Positions 36,394 through 48,099 of a stretch of 64,000 bases of DNA are shown in pieces. Under the pieces are notes generated by a model. It saw only the letters and a list, made by a program, of their open reading frames with translations, did no database searches and was not told the origin of the DNA. Every line of letters starts with the position of its first letter. Within the stretch, counting starts at the first letter, position 1. Source of the DNA: Phorcus lineatus (Eukaryota > Mollusca > Gastropoda > Trochida > Trochidae); assembly GCA_921293015.1 (NCBI GenBank), contig OV121087.1:40410630-40474629 (forward strand), written 5' to 3'. The translations under genes were made by a program, and so were the position numbers.

Positions 36394-37665
36394 TAAAGTG
36401 ACGCAGAGTATGTTTGATGATTTTTAATGGTTTAAACATATTTTTATTCAGAAAGCGAATCTGGTTTGATAAACAAGCAAAGCTTTGCTTATATTAATAC
36501 TGAACCAGTACAAAAATGATAAATATAGTACACAAGAACTAGACAAGAAACAAAAAACAGAGCACCGTAAACATATCATTTAATCAATTGAGTATCCACA
36601 AATTTAGACTAAGTAGCATAACACATGCAGTTATTTTCACTAGGTTATGTTTCGTTTACAATTTACATTTTTTTGTCAAAACGCTTACTCTTACATATAA
36701 ATTGGTGTAAGGATTCTATTATGTTTGAATTTTCATTGTTGTACATAGGTGGTGTTCCATATAACACAGTTTGGAGGCTGTGGCCGTTTTTATAGAAGTA
36801 GGCATCATTTCTTAAATCCGTGTAGAGCTTGCATGTAAATAGATAATGGGAAACATTTTCATTGGGATATCCACAAGCGCATTCTGCATTACTTTAAATA
36901 TATCTTTTGACCTTATCAGCGTTAAGATCACTGCATCTGAGCTTGAGACGACTGTGTACAATTTGACAAAATCGACTGCCGTAATAAAGATTGAGGTTAT
37001 ATTTTGATTCAGACTTTGTTAAAAGAGATTTGAATTCGCCAATTGTTTCAGCATTGGTTACTTCGTCGGGTAACAAATTCCGCAATTTAATCGTATCTGG
37101 AAGGAAAGATTTTTCATATAGTTTAGTCATACAGTGTATAGTTTGTAATTTAGAACTGTTCCTTAAGACGATATTGACTATTGCCAGAGACAGGTTTAGG
37201 CACGAGGTCGCATAAGTAATCCGGGGAGAGATTGTTATACATTTTATAGAAATATAATGATAATAATGATTTTTAATGTGACTTTTATACCTTTTGACCT
37301 GAGTTAAGTTAAAATTGACCCCCAAATCATGCATCTTTATCTCTAAAATGCCAAAATTATTATTCTTTCTTTTTTTCCATTGATAAACGGAAAACAGCTT
37401 TATAAATGATATAAATGATGTGTCCAATTAACATGTATTTTGGATAAATGACCTACTTTTCACTATCAACCAATATTTGTCTTTGTTTCTGCTGAAAATA
37501 AGTCCGGTTTTCGATCACAAATCACGACTTTAACCTGTTTATTGTTGTTATATTAAACTAATAGGTTAGGATTCTGATTCTGAAACAACCACTACTTCTC
37601 GATAAAATAACACCTTTTATGAAGTTTGACATAATTGACTCACACGACCCAATGTGTCCCTTCAA
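36394..37665. mobile_element. MITE family copy B, split by a LINE
   Basis: The left end CTAAAGTGACGCAGAGTATG (36394-36429) matches the left end of copy C at 60186. The rest (37266-37665) matches the interior and right end of copies A and C, ending GTGTCCCTTCAA. The two pieces are separated by a LINE insertion. Reassembled length is about 420-440 bp against about 480 bp for the others. Confidence 0.8.
36430..37265 (-). pseudogene. 5'-truncated LINE inserted in MITE copy B
   Basis: The minus-strand frame reads LYEKSFLPDTIKLRNLLP, then GEFKSLLTKSESKYNLNLYY, then QIVHSRLKLRCSDLN. After an in-frame TAA near 36894 it continues NAECACGYPNENVSHYLF and TCKLYTDLR to a stop near 36667. The order (FLP.TI..N.LP, FK..L, L...CS.LN, C-x-C-G, H-Y-L-F-x-C) is that of the C-terminus of a non-LTR retrotransposon ORF2. 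A frameshift lies upstream, near 37180, where FYKMYNNLSPDYLCDLVP is in another frame. A 13-bp duplication ATGATTTTTAATG flanks it at 36417-36429 and 37266-37278. AATAAAAA lies close to its 3' end. Confidence 0.88.
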
Positions 37666-39223
37666 CACTTACATGCTGAAACTTATAGTCCAACTCTTTC
37701 TGATTGCCCTAATCTTTGTGAATTGAAGTTTATTAGATAAAAAAGGTCATTGTTGTCAATTTCTTTCAAATTGTAGATTGTTTTGCGACAAGTAGGCTAA
37801 CATTTCAAGAACGAGTCTTTGATGATCAAATAAGAATCATATTTGTTATGTTGGACTTAATTTTCAAACCCGAAAATTTGAGGCCTTTTTCTTCTTACAG
37901 TTCATATTTAAAGATTTAACTTATAAACGGTTTTAAAATCTCATATTAGAAGATTTACATTTGAAAAACCTCATATTTCACGACAAATTATGATACCCTA
38001 ATATTTCAAGACTAAAACTTAAAAGCCCTCATATTAAAAGACCCTTGTCTTATACAACTTTTTTCATAAACCTTCATATTTGAGGGCTCATAATCTTTTT
38101 ATTTCAAATCATATAAATAAAAACATGTTAAATACAAACTCACTCACTCTCTCTTCTACCCTCCTTGTGATACAAATTTTGTAATATTTTTGTGTTTCCT
38201 TGGTACAAGCTGGTCTTAAAGCAGCGTCTGTCTGAAGATTGTATTCTCATTATGCGGAGCACAAAGCAAGGAAGCAACAACTCCCACCATTTAAATCATT
38301 TTCGTATGTCATAGCCAAAATTGATTCCAGACCTTTGAGAGGACATTCAACCAATTGAGCTCGATCCTCCTTAAACCCTCATATTTGAGGGCTTAAATTA
38401 CACTTACAATTTGATTAAAATGGTTTGCATTGCTTAAAGATTCAGATTCAGAAGCTTTACAATTGACCTGAGGACACAATTAAGTTGATGGATGACCTTC
38501 TAAATGCTCTGAATACTCAGGTCTCAAGATAAACTCTCGTTATCGAGGGTCTGTCACTTCAGCCTACGACTTCGTTATATCAACGTTAATTAGGTCTAAT
38601 TATACCCTTGAAGAGGATTTCTTGTGGCTTCATTCAGAAGGACAAAGGATATTGAGAGTGAAGGATACATATATTGAAGTCAGGGTTCTTAATCTGTGCA
38701 CAGATTCTTGAAAAACAAGATCCTTCAACTTCGATAAAATGTTATCAACTAGCATTAAAAATTTTCTTTTTGAAATTAAGATTTTAGTATTTTGACAAGT
38801 GATTCCCAATCAATACAAATTGCTGATTATTTCACATTTTTATAATGACATAACCTGTGTAATGTATACCATATGTGCACCAATATAAATATGAGCAAGT
38901 GTGATTAACTGCCTTATGGGTAGATCTAACACTCCCAGACTGTTTAGGTTGAGTTTATCTCAAGAATGAAATGAAAAAAAAAATGAATTTATAACACTTG
39001 CAAGTGTGTCAAACAGCTTTTTAAAATCAATTTGACTGACAAATTTACAAATACTTTTTTATTAATCAAGGGGTGACCACTAAACGTTTGTAAATAAAAA
39101 AATTATCATATACAAGAATGTTCCAGGAGTAAGTTACAATCTATTCACTCTTGAACTATATTTCAGCCATTTGCAGCTTTGAATATTTCAGTACCCGCAG
39201 GCAAAGGGTTAATTTCAACTCAC

Positions 39224-39382
39224 CTGCACTGTCCCCCCTCCCCTCCTCCTCGAAGACCGGAGGTTCGGGGTCTGTCTCCCCCACAACCCCTCCCGAAGCC
39301 ATGGTCCCTCCTCCCTAGTGACTGTCTATTGCCATGGCTGATATCAGGAGTTTCAGTGATCGGTGCTATCCATCATAGGCTC
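39224..39382 (-). CDS. Exon 1 (first coding exon) of a spliced gene, CRACD-like candidate
   Basis: Read on the minus strand, a pyrimidine-rich acceptor ending TTTTTTCCACAG precedes base 39382, and a near-perfect donor CAG|GTGAGT follows base 39224. The exon is 159 bp. The start codon at 39302-39300 has a strong context (GGGACCATGG) and an in-frame TAG lies four codons upstream, so this start is well supported. It encodes 26 residues plus one base: MASGGVVGETDPEPP, then VFEEEGRGDSA, an acidic, probably disordered N-terminus. The trailing G joins the AT that opens exon 2 to make an Asp codon, so the phases agree. The first 80 bases are 5'UTR with two tiny upstream ORFs. Because the exon begins with an acceptor, at least one non-coding exon lies at higher coordinates. 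The family call rests on exons 2 and 3. Confidence 0.8.
39315..39376 (-). promoter_or_regulatory. Two short upstream ORFs in the 5'UTR
   Basis: Between the exon 1 acceptor and the main start there are two minimal ORFs on the minus strand. One begins ATGATG at 39376 and stops at 39353 (7 codons). The other begins at 39335 in a CCATGG context and stops TAG at 39315 (6 codons). Both stop before the main ATG at 39302. Such uORFs commonly lower translation or make it condition-dependent. That role is inferred. Confidence 0.5.
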
Positions 39383-42300
39383 CTGTGGAAAAAAGAAACA
39401 AAACATCAATAAATAGGTAAAATAATATTTTGTAATATATGAAAAAATAATAAATTAACAACTTTCTAGAAAACAGTTGCGAAGATAATGTTTAAATTTT
39501 AGATAACTTTTTAATTTTCATAAATTTTGATTATAAAAAATTGATCGAATGATTTAATTTCTAATGTAAGTAATGAAAAGATTCTTATATGATTTTGTCA
39601 TGTATCGCTAATAGGTCAAATTAATTAGGGGTTAAAATGCAAATTTGATATCACTCTTCAGAATGACGGTTAACATATCATGATTTTCCAACCTACATAT
39701 TCAATTAAGTATATGCAAATCTAATCCTCTTACATCAAATCTAAATTTGATTCTGAGAATATAAAACGCCAATGTATTACAAGATCAAGAAGATCAAACC
39801 AATTCACTGCAAATTACTTGACATTAATCTTCAGAACTGAATACAAGCCATCCAAAATATATCACTGACATTGACAACTTGTCAACATCACAAGAAAATC
39901 AATAAAAGCCAACACATGCACATTTTAACAATGAAATGGCAAGATTGCACATAGACATTTGTGCAATAGACAAGCTTTTGGGTAACAGCTGGCGCAATGT
40001 ACAAGATTTACAAAGCCAGGACAGATTTCGACTGGCTAAAATCAAACTTGCTTATCCACACACAAACTATTGGAGAAATCTACTGAAAGCCAAGCTAACA
40101 CATCTTCAATCGGTGCAAATAACTTCTTACCCTTTTATAAACAACTAATTTTTTATAACTGAAAAAGTTTTTAAACTCAAAAGTGAGAAGTTTTGAGAGA
40201 CGAGGCCCAGGTTTTTAAACCCTTTCAAAAAAAACCTCAAAGGAAATTCTGCTTAAACTGATTTTTAATGACCCTAATGTGCTTTTCGTGATTACTATTT
40301 CCTTATTGACTAATTTTTTAACTAAACGCGTATGTAATCGACGAATTGCTTAATTAGAGAAGAAAGTTTCTATTGATTAAATGAATGAATTTGTCATTAA
40401 TTTTTGTATATTATTTAATAGCATTTCGGTTGATTAGCATATGAAATAATTATTTTCAGTTCAGATTTTGATTTCTTTTGACTTATTGATCTGAATGATA
40501 ATGCCAAACCACTTGTCAACATTAAAATCTTACATTAAAATCAAATGAATAACTATCATAAAAGTTTGTATCTTAAAATGACAAAAATGCCTTTAGAGTA
40601 CAGTATGTCATTGAATTTGTATTTCATGAATTTCATAGACACAAATATGATATTCTGTTTATTACTGAAGTTACATAATTATAGAAAATAAACAAACTCT
40701 AACTAATCACAGGAGGACTAAGCACATTTGGAACACAACATCATAGGCAAACTGTGATGTCAAATCAATGTTTCAGACAAAACGTCAAAATGAAAATGTT
40801 TGATTTAAAAATATTTTATTCTTAAAGAAAATGATTAGGAACAAGTTATCCAACTTAAAATACCTTCTCAAAGGGATGTACATTGGTAATTTACTTCTTG
40901 ATAAAAAGATGAAAAATTTCAAGTTCCCTATTTGCCTTACTATAAATATGAGACCTGACATGATTGTCCCCATAGGTAATGAATACATAACCAAATATCT
41001 TGGCACCAAAAATTTTTGAATTAACTATTTACCTGCAGAACAGAAAATTGGCAAAAGAAACTTGCGAGAGTCTTAAATCAAGAATCTGTTTTAAGTTTGA
41101 CATCAGGGGTCAAATACACAGTTATCTGGATTATCACTGTTACTACTGTATCAGCTCGTAAAAGGGTTAATTTGATTACAAAACCATAATAAGTTACAAT
41201 CATATTATGTGCTTCTTTTATCAATTAACAAAATTATATAAATTTTTAAAAACTTATCTCAACTCTTTAAAGATTCTAAGAAAGCACAGGTGTAGATGAA
41301 CCAAGCCCTGACAAACACTAGCTGACAAACATACAGCTGACTGTAATAGGCATGTTTGTACTGGTTACATCAACAAACATCAAACATCCGGAGAAAAGTA
41401 CATCTGTACATGGAACATCCAACAACGAACACTCTGACATTTTGATATGGAGGATACTGATTAAAGGCGTCAATCTTATTTCCTATCTTGAATGATGAAA
41501 TAAGGTCTTCATGTTCATTTCATGTTCATTTCATGTTCATTTTCAATACATATCATGGACAAATTAAAGGGTCAATATTTGTACTATTAAAACTTTGACG
41601 TACATTTCAACTGGTTTGTCAAATTATGGATCGATTATGATAACCTTGTTGTACTTGCTGAAAGACCTTCCTCATGTCAATTTCAGCATTTGACATATTC
41701 AAAAGGAGCTACACTAAATTTTTTTTTTTTTCTAATTTTAAAATTGTCAAAATTCTTCATTATATTGCTCTGTTAAACAAGATTAAAAAGAATAAGAATG
41801 TTATTGATCATTCCTACGAACAAGATAAAATATCATGTACAAAGCCTCTCATCTTTCAAAAAGCACTGAAACCTCTAAAAATGATAATAAACTTTTTGTT
41901 GTCATTTTCTTCTTTGATATTTCTCATTTTCTTTGAAATATCAAACATATTAATCTTCTGATCCTATTTTTTAATTTTCTGTTGAAGATACGAAATTGTC
42001 ATCTGAAATTAGTACGAATATTACGCTGCCAGCAGACATCCAAATATCCTTCATGACAATCTGTATTTCATTTTGAACTTTCATCAATGTGTTTTTCATC
42101 TTTTGAGAGAAGTTTTTAATTCTTACACTTTTCAAACCAATTTCCCTTCAAAGATCAAAAACATAATAATTTTTTTCAAGTTTTGATGTTGAAATTTTAT
42201 ATCCTACTTTGAATTAATTTTCTTTGACACATCAGAGTCAGGGATTCATTCAAAGGGAAAGAACTCTTGGAAAAACAAATGTTGACAGTTAAGCCTATTT

Positions 42301-43479
42301 TTGGTGAATGCTGTCAAACTTAATTTAAACTTTATGATAACCAATATTTTGTAAAGTTACAAGAAAAATTAATATCAATAAAATGGAAGAGCTATATATA
42401 ATATGATAAATTGTTTAAAACAGCCTTATTTGAAATACAGTTAGAATATTAAATAAAAATCTTTATTAAGCTTTCTTTTTTATTGCACACACAGACTATT
42501 AAAAAAATACTTTTAAAATGTACAAAAAATCTTTGTAAAAACCTGAGTCAAAGAAAATAAAGGTGAAATTCATAAGGAAAAAGAGAGTTTTTACAAAGAA
42601 TGGCGTAAGACATAAACAAATTTAGTATAAATACACCATATTCATGATTTGTTAGAAAAGTGATGAGAAACAAAATAACACTTTCAAGACCTGAGGTTTT
42701 CAATGATTCAACAATTCAACAATCTTTGATGCGAACTTCCTCACAAATGAATCTGAGCTGATCAGATATCATATTTCAAGATATCAAAAGAGTTTCCCTT
42801 CCATTCATGTGTAAGTTCAACTAAATATTAATGATGAGTCATAGTGAAAGATAAATACTATGTTTCCATGGCAACCGCGATTGTAAACAAAGTTGTTGAT
42901 ATTTTCAGATTTTCTGGAAATAAATGTCATTTTGTGAAAAATTTATATTTTTACTTCATTGATTAGGTTAGAAAAATATTATATTTGACACGTAAAAGAG
43001 ATTTAAAATTACATTTACTTGTTTTTTATCAAGTCATTTTCTTGCTCATACAACCTTAATTTCTTTTGATATCTTTCAAATTTTATTAAAAAACATAAAC
43101 CAAACTAAAAACATAAGTTTCACTTTTTAGGCAACAATTGCAATTGAATGCAAGAGTTACTGACAATCATAAAATAGTCACCCATTATAAATTGTTTGTG
43201 AAGTGATCTCAATGAACTCAATAAACATATAATAGGATAATTATTCAATGGCAATGAAAACAGAATGACATATATAAGTCAGAAGCAAGGGAAACTTAGA
43301 TAAATGATTTTTGATAAATCCTACCAAAAAAAAAAAGCTCCTGCCCAAAATATCCCTTAAACCCAAATGACCTACCTCGGTGTCTATATACATTTCTGGC
43401 GATTAGAACAAGAACGAAAGGTGTTGGAAACTTCAAGACTGGTGAAATTGAACATTGACAGCATTGTTTACATATTTGC
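39383..43479. other. No gene seen
   Basis: AT-rich, presumably 5' intron of the CRACD-like gene. An 11-bp CATGTTCATTT repeat (about 3-4 units) lies at 41508-41545. Short frames at 40785-41019 have no support. Confidence 0.35.
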
Positions 43480-43810
43480 TTAATTATCGCTCTCACCGAG
43501 CCACACGTCTTGTGTGATTGCGCCACCTAGGGTCGAGGATTAGAACCAGCATGGTTACCCTGTGAGGAACAGTGTTGGGGGGACCCGACACGCTATACAA
43601 ATGTCATTGACGGTTACAACGAACTGACACAGGGGCGGATAATCCTGTTTGTCAAGAAAGTCACCTTTGCCAAACACCCTGCCTGTCAGATAGGCCAACA
43701 TAGGAAACTGTTGCTGTTATGGGCCAGCTGTAAGATGTAAACACAAGACTTTTGAAAGGAAGTGTATTTCGTAGCGCTGTTTCAAGAAGTTGGCGCTTTC
43801 TGATCGTGAC
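43480..43810. promoter_or_regulatory. GC-richer island, possible 5'UTR exon or promoter
   Basis: This block is clearly less AT-rich than its flanks. On the minus strand it has a possible acceptor (CATCTTACAG|C near 43732) and a possible donor (GGCAAAG|GTGACT near 43664). It lies upstream of exon 1. This is only a candidate for the missing non-coding exon or promoter. Confidence 0.25.
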
Positions 43811-43970
43811 TGAAGGAATAGACTTTCCAAGAGTGACTCAATCCAATATACAGATGAAATTCGGGAAGGAACTTGATTATTAATTAGAATAAAAAAGTTT
43901 TCAGAAAGAATTTGATATTTTCACCTGGTATTTCATAAGACATACTATGTGTACTCTTTGAATATACATA

Positions 43971-44449
43971 TTAAAGAGCCACTCCGTGATTTTCATAACA
44001 TATTATTTACCTTTGATATAAACCTAAATGTCATATGTGGTGATATAAAATCAAAACATCTTAACTTTTCATATCCAAAAGACATATATATAAGACAAAT
44101 ACCGGTTTTCCATGAAAATCTAAAAACAGCCTTATAAATGCACAGAGGTGTAGATATCACGTCCAATATACATGGATAATTGTTACATAACCTAACAAAC
44201 ACTATCAACTCTTAACTGCCCTCCTGGCTGCTTTAGATAAGTCTCCAAAATTACGTTTGACTATTTGACGCGTGCCACTGTCCGGTTTTCGATCATAATT
44301 GTGACGTTCTACCTTCATATTGTCACTGTAAAAAAACAATTAGCTTTAAAATGTGTCTTTTTGGTAACAGTTGATACTTCACGATCAAATGACACCATTG
44401 ATTAAGTTTGGCATATATGACTCCAACAACCTACAGAGTGGCTCTTTAA
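43971..44449. mobile_element. MITE family copy A, complete
   Basis: It begins TTAAAGAGCCACTCCGTG at 43971 and ends CAGAGTGGCTCTTTAA at 44449. The termini are inverted repeats of about 18 bases with one or two mismatches, bounded by TTAA on both sides. Interior blocks (TCCGGTTTTCGATCA, AAACAGCCTTATAAATG, ACACTATCAAC, AAGTTTGGCATA) match copies B and C. There is no coding capacity. Confidence 0.85.
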
Positions 44450-44871
44450 TGAGATATTTTATTGCACATGCTTGGAGGTTTTAGATTTCAGTTGATGGCT
44501 ACATCTTGTATGATTTCTCTATTATGATTGATCTACAAATATTTTCATGGTAAGCATCTTAGAGAAATGTGAAATGCATTGATAATGTGGGGAAGAGAGA
44601 GAAAAGTAGCTGATGATAGATAAGAATCAATTCTGCTCACATGCTTCATGTTCTGGTGGAACGCTCATTTTTTAATGGAACCAACCCACCAACCCAACAC
44701 ATCTTGAGCTGACAATGATGGAATCAATAAAGGTAACCCGTAATGAACAAATCTTGAAGGTAAAAATAACAAAAAGTCACATACTACTAACTCCATAATC
44801 ATGAACATTCATTCGAGAATACTGGTAAGAAGAAAACTTGCCAGAATAACTAACAAAACCTTCGTAATATG
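44450..44871. other. No gene seen
   Basis: Unassigned sequence between copy A and a SINE. Confidence 0.4.
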
Positions 44872-45180
44872 GGGGGCAGGATAGTGCAGTGGTCAGTGCG
44901 TTCGGCTTCAGATCATAAGGTTTGTGGTTCGAATCCCCCAGGGGCTCGGCAACTTTGTCTGCAGTAGAGAACTGTTCTTCATGCAGTCAGGTTTGGGTGC
45001 TGTTGCACTGAATTTCAGCGCGGTACCACCCATGGTTTGCTAGTTCCAGGCGAAGCTCGCAGGTTTCATCGCAATGCATAGCCTCAATGGTGTTGCAGGC
45101 TTTCTCCCTGCAATAATACGAGCGGCCACGATATAAGTGAAATACTCTTGAAAACCTCTTTATACCCAAAGTCACCTCAC
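44872..45180 (+). mobile_element. Full-length tRNA-derived SINE
   Basis: The plus-strand copy shows the whole architecture: A box TAGTGCAGTGG at 44882-44892, B box GGTTCGAATCC at 44926-44936, central domain, then an end rich in GTCACCTCACCC. It is flanked by CCTTCGTAATATG (44859-44871) and CCTTGTAATATG (45181-45192), a target duplication with one indel. Total about 309 bp. This is the best reference copy in the window. Confidence 0.92.
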
Positions 45181-45192
45181 CCTTGTAATATG

Positions 45193-46291
45193 CTACTATA
45201 TCATCCCATCTTTATCTAATAGAAAGACCCCTGTAAATAGCACAGGAGACAAAAGAGTAACAGAATCTATACAACATACTTCTCCATTCCATATTTATCA
45301 GAGAAACAGCTGTTAACGAAGAAAACAAGGAAGACTAATCAACTAACAGAGGCTCTTCTTGTGAGCTGTAAATGCCAGGAATATGTGCACTAAAGAAGAA
45401 TTTTTCAAGGAAAGTAAGGTCCTGAAAGACTGACAGAAAACCCCTGTTAATATGTTGCCAATACCAGACCATAGAGACTCATTATGGTAATAGGACTGGT
45501 GCCAGAATTGTAACAAAAGGCAAACCATTTAGTACTGCTGGCTCCTGTCAATATATGGATCTCTTGGAGAAAGGTCAAACTTGTTTACAGGTCATTCCAG
45601 TTCTTGGGAATTTGGTCATTCCTAAACGGTTCTTCTGAAATTGATTCTTTAGGCCTATCTGCAGAGCCAGTTTACAATTACAACTGAATAAGGGCAAATC
45701 TTTTTTTTACTTTAAGGTCATATGAACTTACAATCAAAATTAAAAAAAGTTTTTTTCAGCTACAATCTAGGTGTACAGTTTACAGGAATCACAAATAATT
45801 TACAAAGGGAGCAACCAAATATTATAGAGGTAATAGAATTTCAGATTAAAGAGAGTTTGATTTGCATATACATTATCTAGTATTTCCTTAGTCAAACATG
45901 TATCATATCTGGAAAACATGTACTGAAGATCAAGAATAACTTCCAAATCAGTAGGTTATGGTTAGACTAACAAAATTCCCTTTTACGTAAGGTCCGATAA
46001 TAAATCCTGAAAAGTTAAATCATGGTCACTACACATTACATTAGATACATCCCCGATTAAATTTATCAATAAGGAATTTGAAATTCAATGTTCCCGAGAC
46101 CATCTTCAAAAACACTCTGCTCTGACATAAAAGAACAATCACATTTTACAAACCCAGTTAAGTTTCAAACAATGGTCAGGATAGTTAATAACTGTCCAAA
46201 TTATCTCCCTTTGAAGAGCTACCTGCAACTACTTCATCATTTAAAAGCAATCACCAATATTTTAAACAACAGCCATCTCAAAAACCATTAC
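45193..46291. other. No gene seen
   Basis: AT-rich. A 70-codon plus frame at 46088-46300 runs antisense to the possible RT relic that follows. Confidence 0.35.
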
Positions 46292-46560
46292 TATCCATAA
46301 TACTGGTCCTTAATTCCTTTGGAAATTTTTTTTAAATCTTTGAATGAAAGAAGACAAAGAAAACAACCTTGTTGCACACCATGTATAATGAGGAATACAA
46401 GCATTCCTAAGGAAACTGATACATGATCTACGATTTCCCAAAGGCGGACACTTGTAGTCTGATACCGTTCCTACCTTTAAAAAGAACAATTCACCATTAA
46501 GAAACGCCTTAATAAATCATTAAACAAAAGGTAAGTCACAACAAATGCTTTTGTTTACTT
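46292..46560 (-). pseudogene. Possible LINE reverse-transcriptase relic
   Basis: On the minus strand HGVQQGCFLCLLSF then KDLKKISKGI (stop at 46294-46292) resembles the G-V-x-Q-G-C-x-L-S-P-x-L-F motif of non-LTR reverse transcriptases. Upstream, in another frame, FLNGELFFLKVGTVSDYK may be the preceding strand. Too decayed for a firm call. Confidence 0.35.
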
Positions 46561-48099
46561 TGTTACTTTGAAATGTATTACCACAGTTACACCTAACAAA
46601 AGGCTTGCCGGCACGATCAGTAAAACTCCATACAAAATGTAACTATATTGAATTTCAAAGGTGTTTGCACGAGGGATGACACAGTAAAAAGTGAAAGACT
46701 GGTTGGTAAGGCTGCAATTGACTCAAAAGTGTCTTTCAGTAATAGTGATGATAACAATTTGATCAACTCTGATCTAGTGAGATTCCCCAAATTGTTTGAT
46801 TTACAAGAACCTCAAGAACTGAAATGCTTAAAGAGCATCATCATTAAAAGGCAAACACATGTATGGTACATAATAGCTGTTAGATGATTTACTAAGATAT
46901 GTGGCAATCAAAGTAAATCAGCAGGACTTTACATATGTTATTCAAATTAGAAAAGCCCTCTCAAGATGCATAATACGTTGATATCACAATGATGTTCAAC
47001 AACCGGAAAAGAAATGTCAATTTAATCAAAGAAAAATACATCTAAAATCTTAATTTTTCTCATTTCATCTTTTGATTCTTCTTTGTCATTAAAATCACAG
47101 TCTGGCCGACAGACTTTACTCAAAGCTCCTTTACATTTACAACTGACAGTCTTCACTGAGAGCCCCTCTGTTCTGCCACTGAAATTAGCACCTGTTTGTG
47201 TTAAAAAGATGGCAATAATTTACAATCAGGTATTTATAGCACCATTTTGACTCTATATTTTCTGTAAGCAGGTCATGACAAACTGCTGTAGCGGAGCACA
47301 ACACAGCAACAAGTGCTGCATATTGATTGTGAAATAGATATAGCTCTGTCTCCTTTGATATTTATATTGCTCCATAATGATCAGACTCAGACTATATGCA
47401 CTGGCAGATCCAGAGGGGGAAAGGGGAGTGGGCAGGAGTACACCCCTCCCAAGAGAGTTCCAAAAATAGTTTATGTTGAGAGAATAATTTTTCTTACAGG
47501 CAAAAAGGACACAAGAACAATGCAGGGCAGGAAACTTGATTGAATAAACATTAACATAATGATTAAGTTATTAGGAACAAAGTGGTTATGAACTAAATTG
47601 ATCATCCGTAAGGCACCCTGTACAAACAAAAATCTTGTACCTGATGCTGTCTGTACTTGTAATTCCTTTTGATTCAAAACATGAGACCCGAAATAGACAT
47701 ACATGTATAAGTCTTTGCATGAGATGAATGGAAAGTGGGACAGCCTGCCATCTTGGCCATGTATACCCAGGTTCGGTGATGTCAATGGAACGTTTCTCAA
47801 CGGCTCTGTCACCCTCTGTGAAATTCATAGACTAATTATGTATATCATGAAAGTCATAGTAGCAGTTTTCAATTTTGTCTAAACTATAGAAGAAAGATCT
47901 GTAAAATAAATAATTGTATGCTGTTACAATCTTTCTTAACCAAATCTTCAAACTATTTCAAAATGAAAATCTATCTTGATGAACGGGTGAACCAAGAAGT
48001 TAGGGACCATTGTGTACAGATTTTATTTAAAGTCTGATATTTTCTTTAAAAGAAAAAGGTCGAACCAAAAGTTAATCAGAAAGAAAAGAAAAAATGTCC
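46561..48099. other. No gene called; unexplained block 47560-47830
   Basis: The block 47560-47830 is open in two minus-strand frames (113 and 80 codons) and is less AT-rich than its surroundings. No domain or splice pair is recognised. It may be an old transposon piece. Confidence 0.3.

Larger units (their letters stand above)
35954..39223 (-). other. Intron 1 of the CRACD-like candidate
   Basis: Phase-1 intron of 3,270 bp, bounded by GTGAGT and TTTTCAG. It contains a MITE copy split by a 5'-truncated LINE (36394-37665). The part from 37666 to 39223 is AT-rich with no gene. Around 37870-38110 and again near 38370 there are loose repeats of a CTCATATT-type motif every 30-45 bases. Confidence 0.75.
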
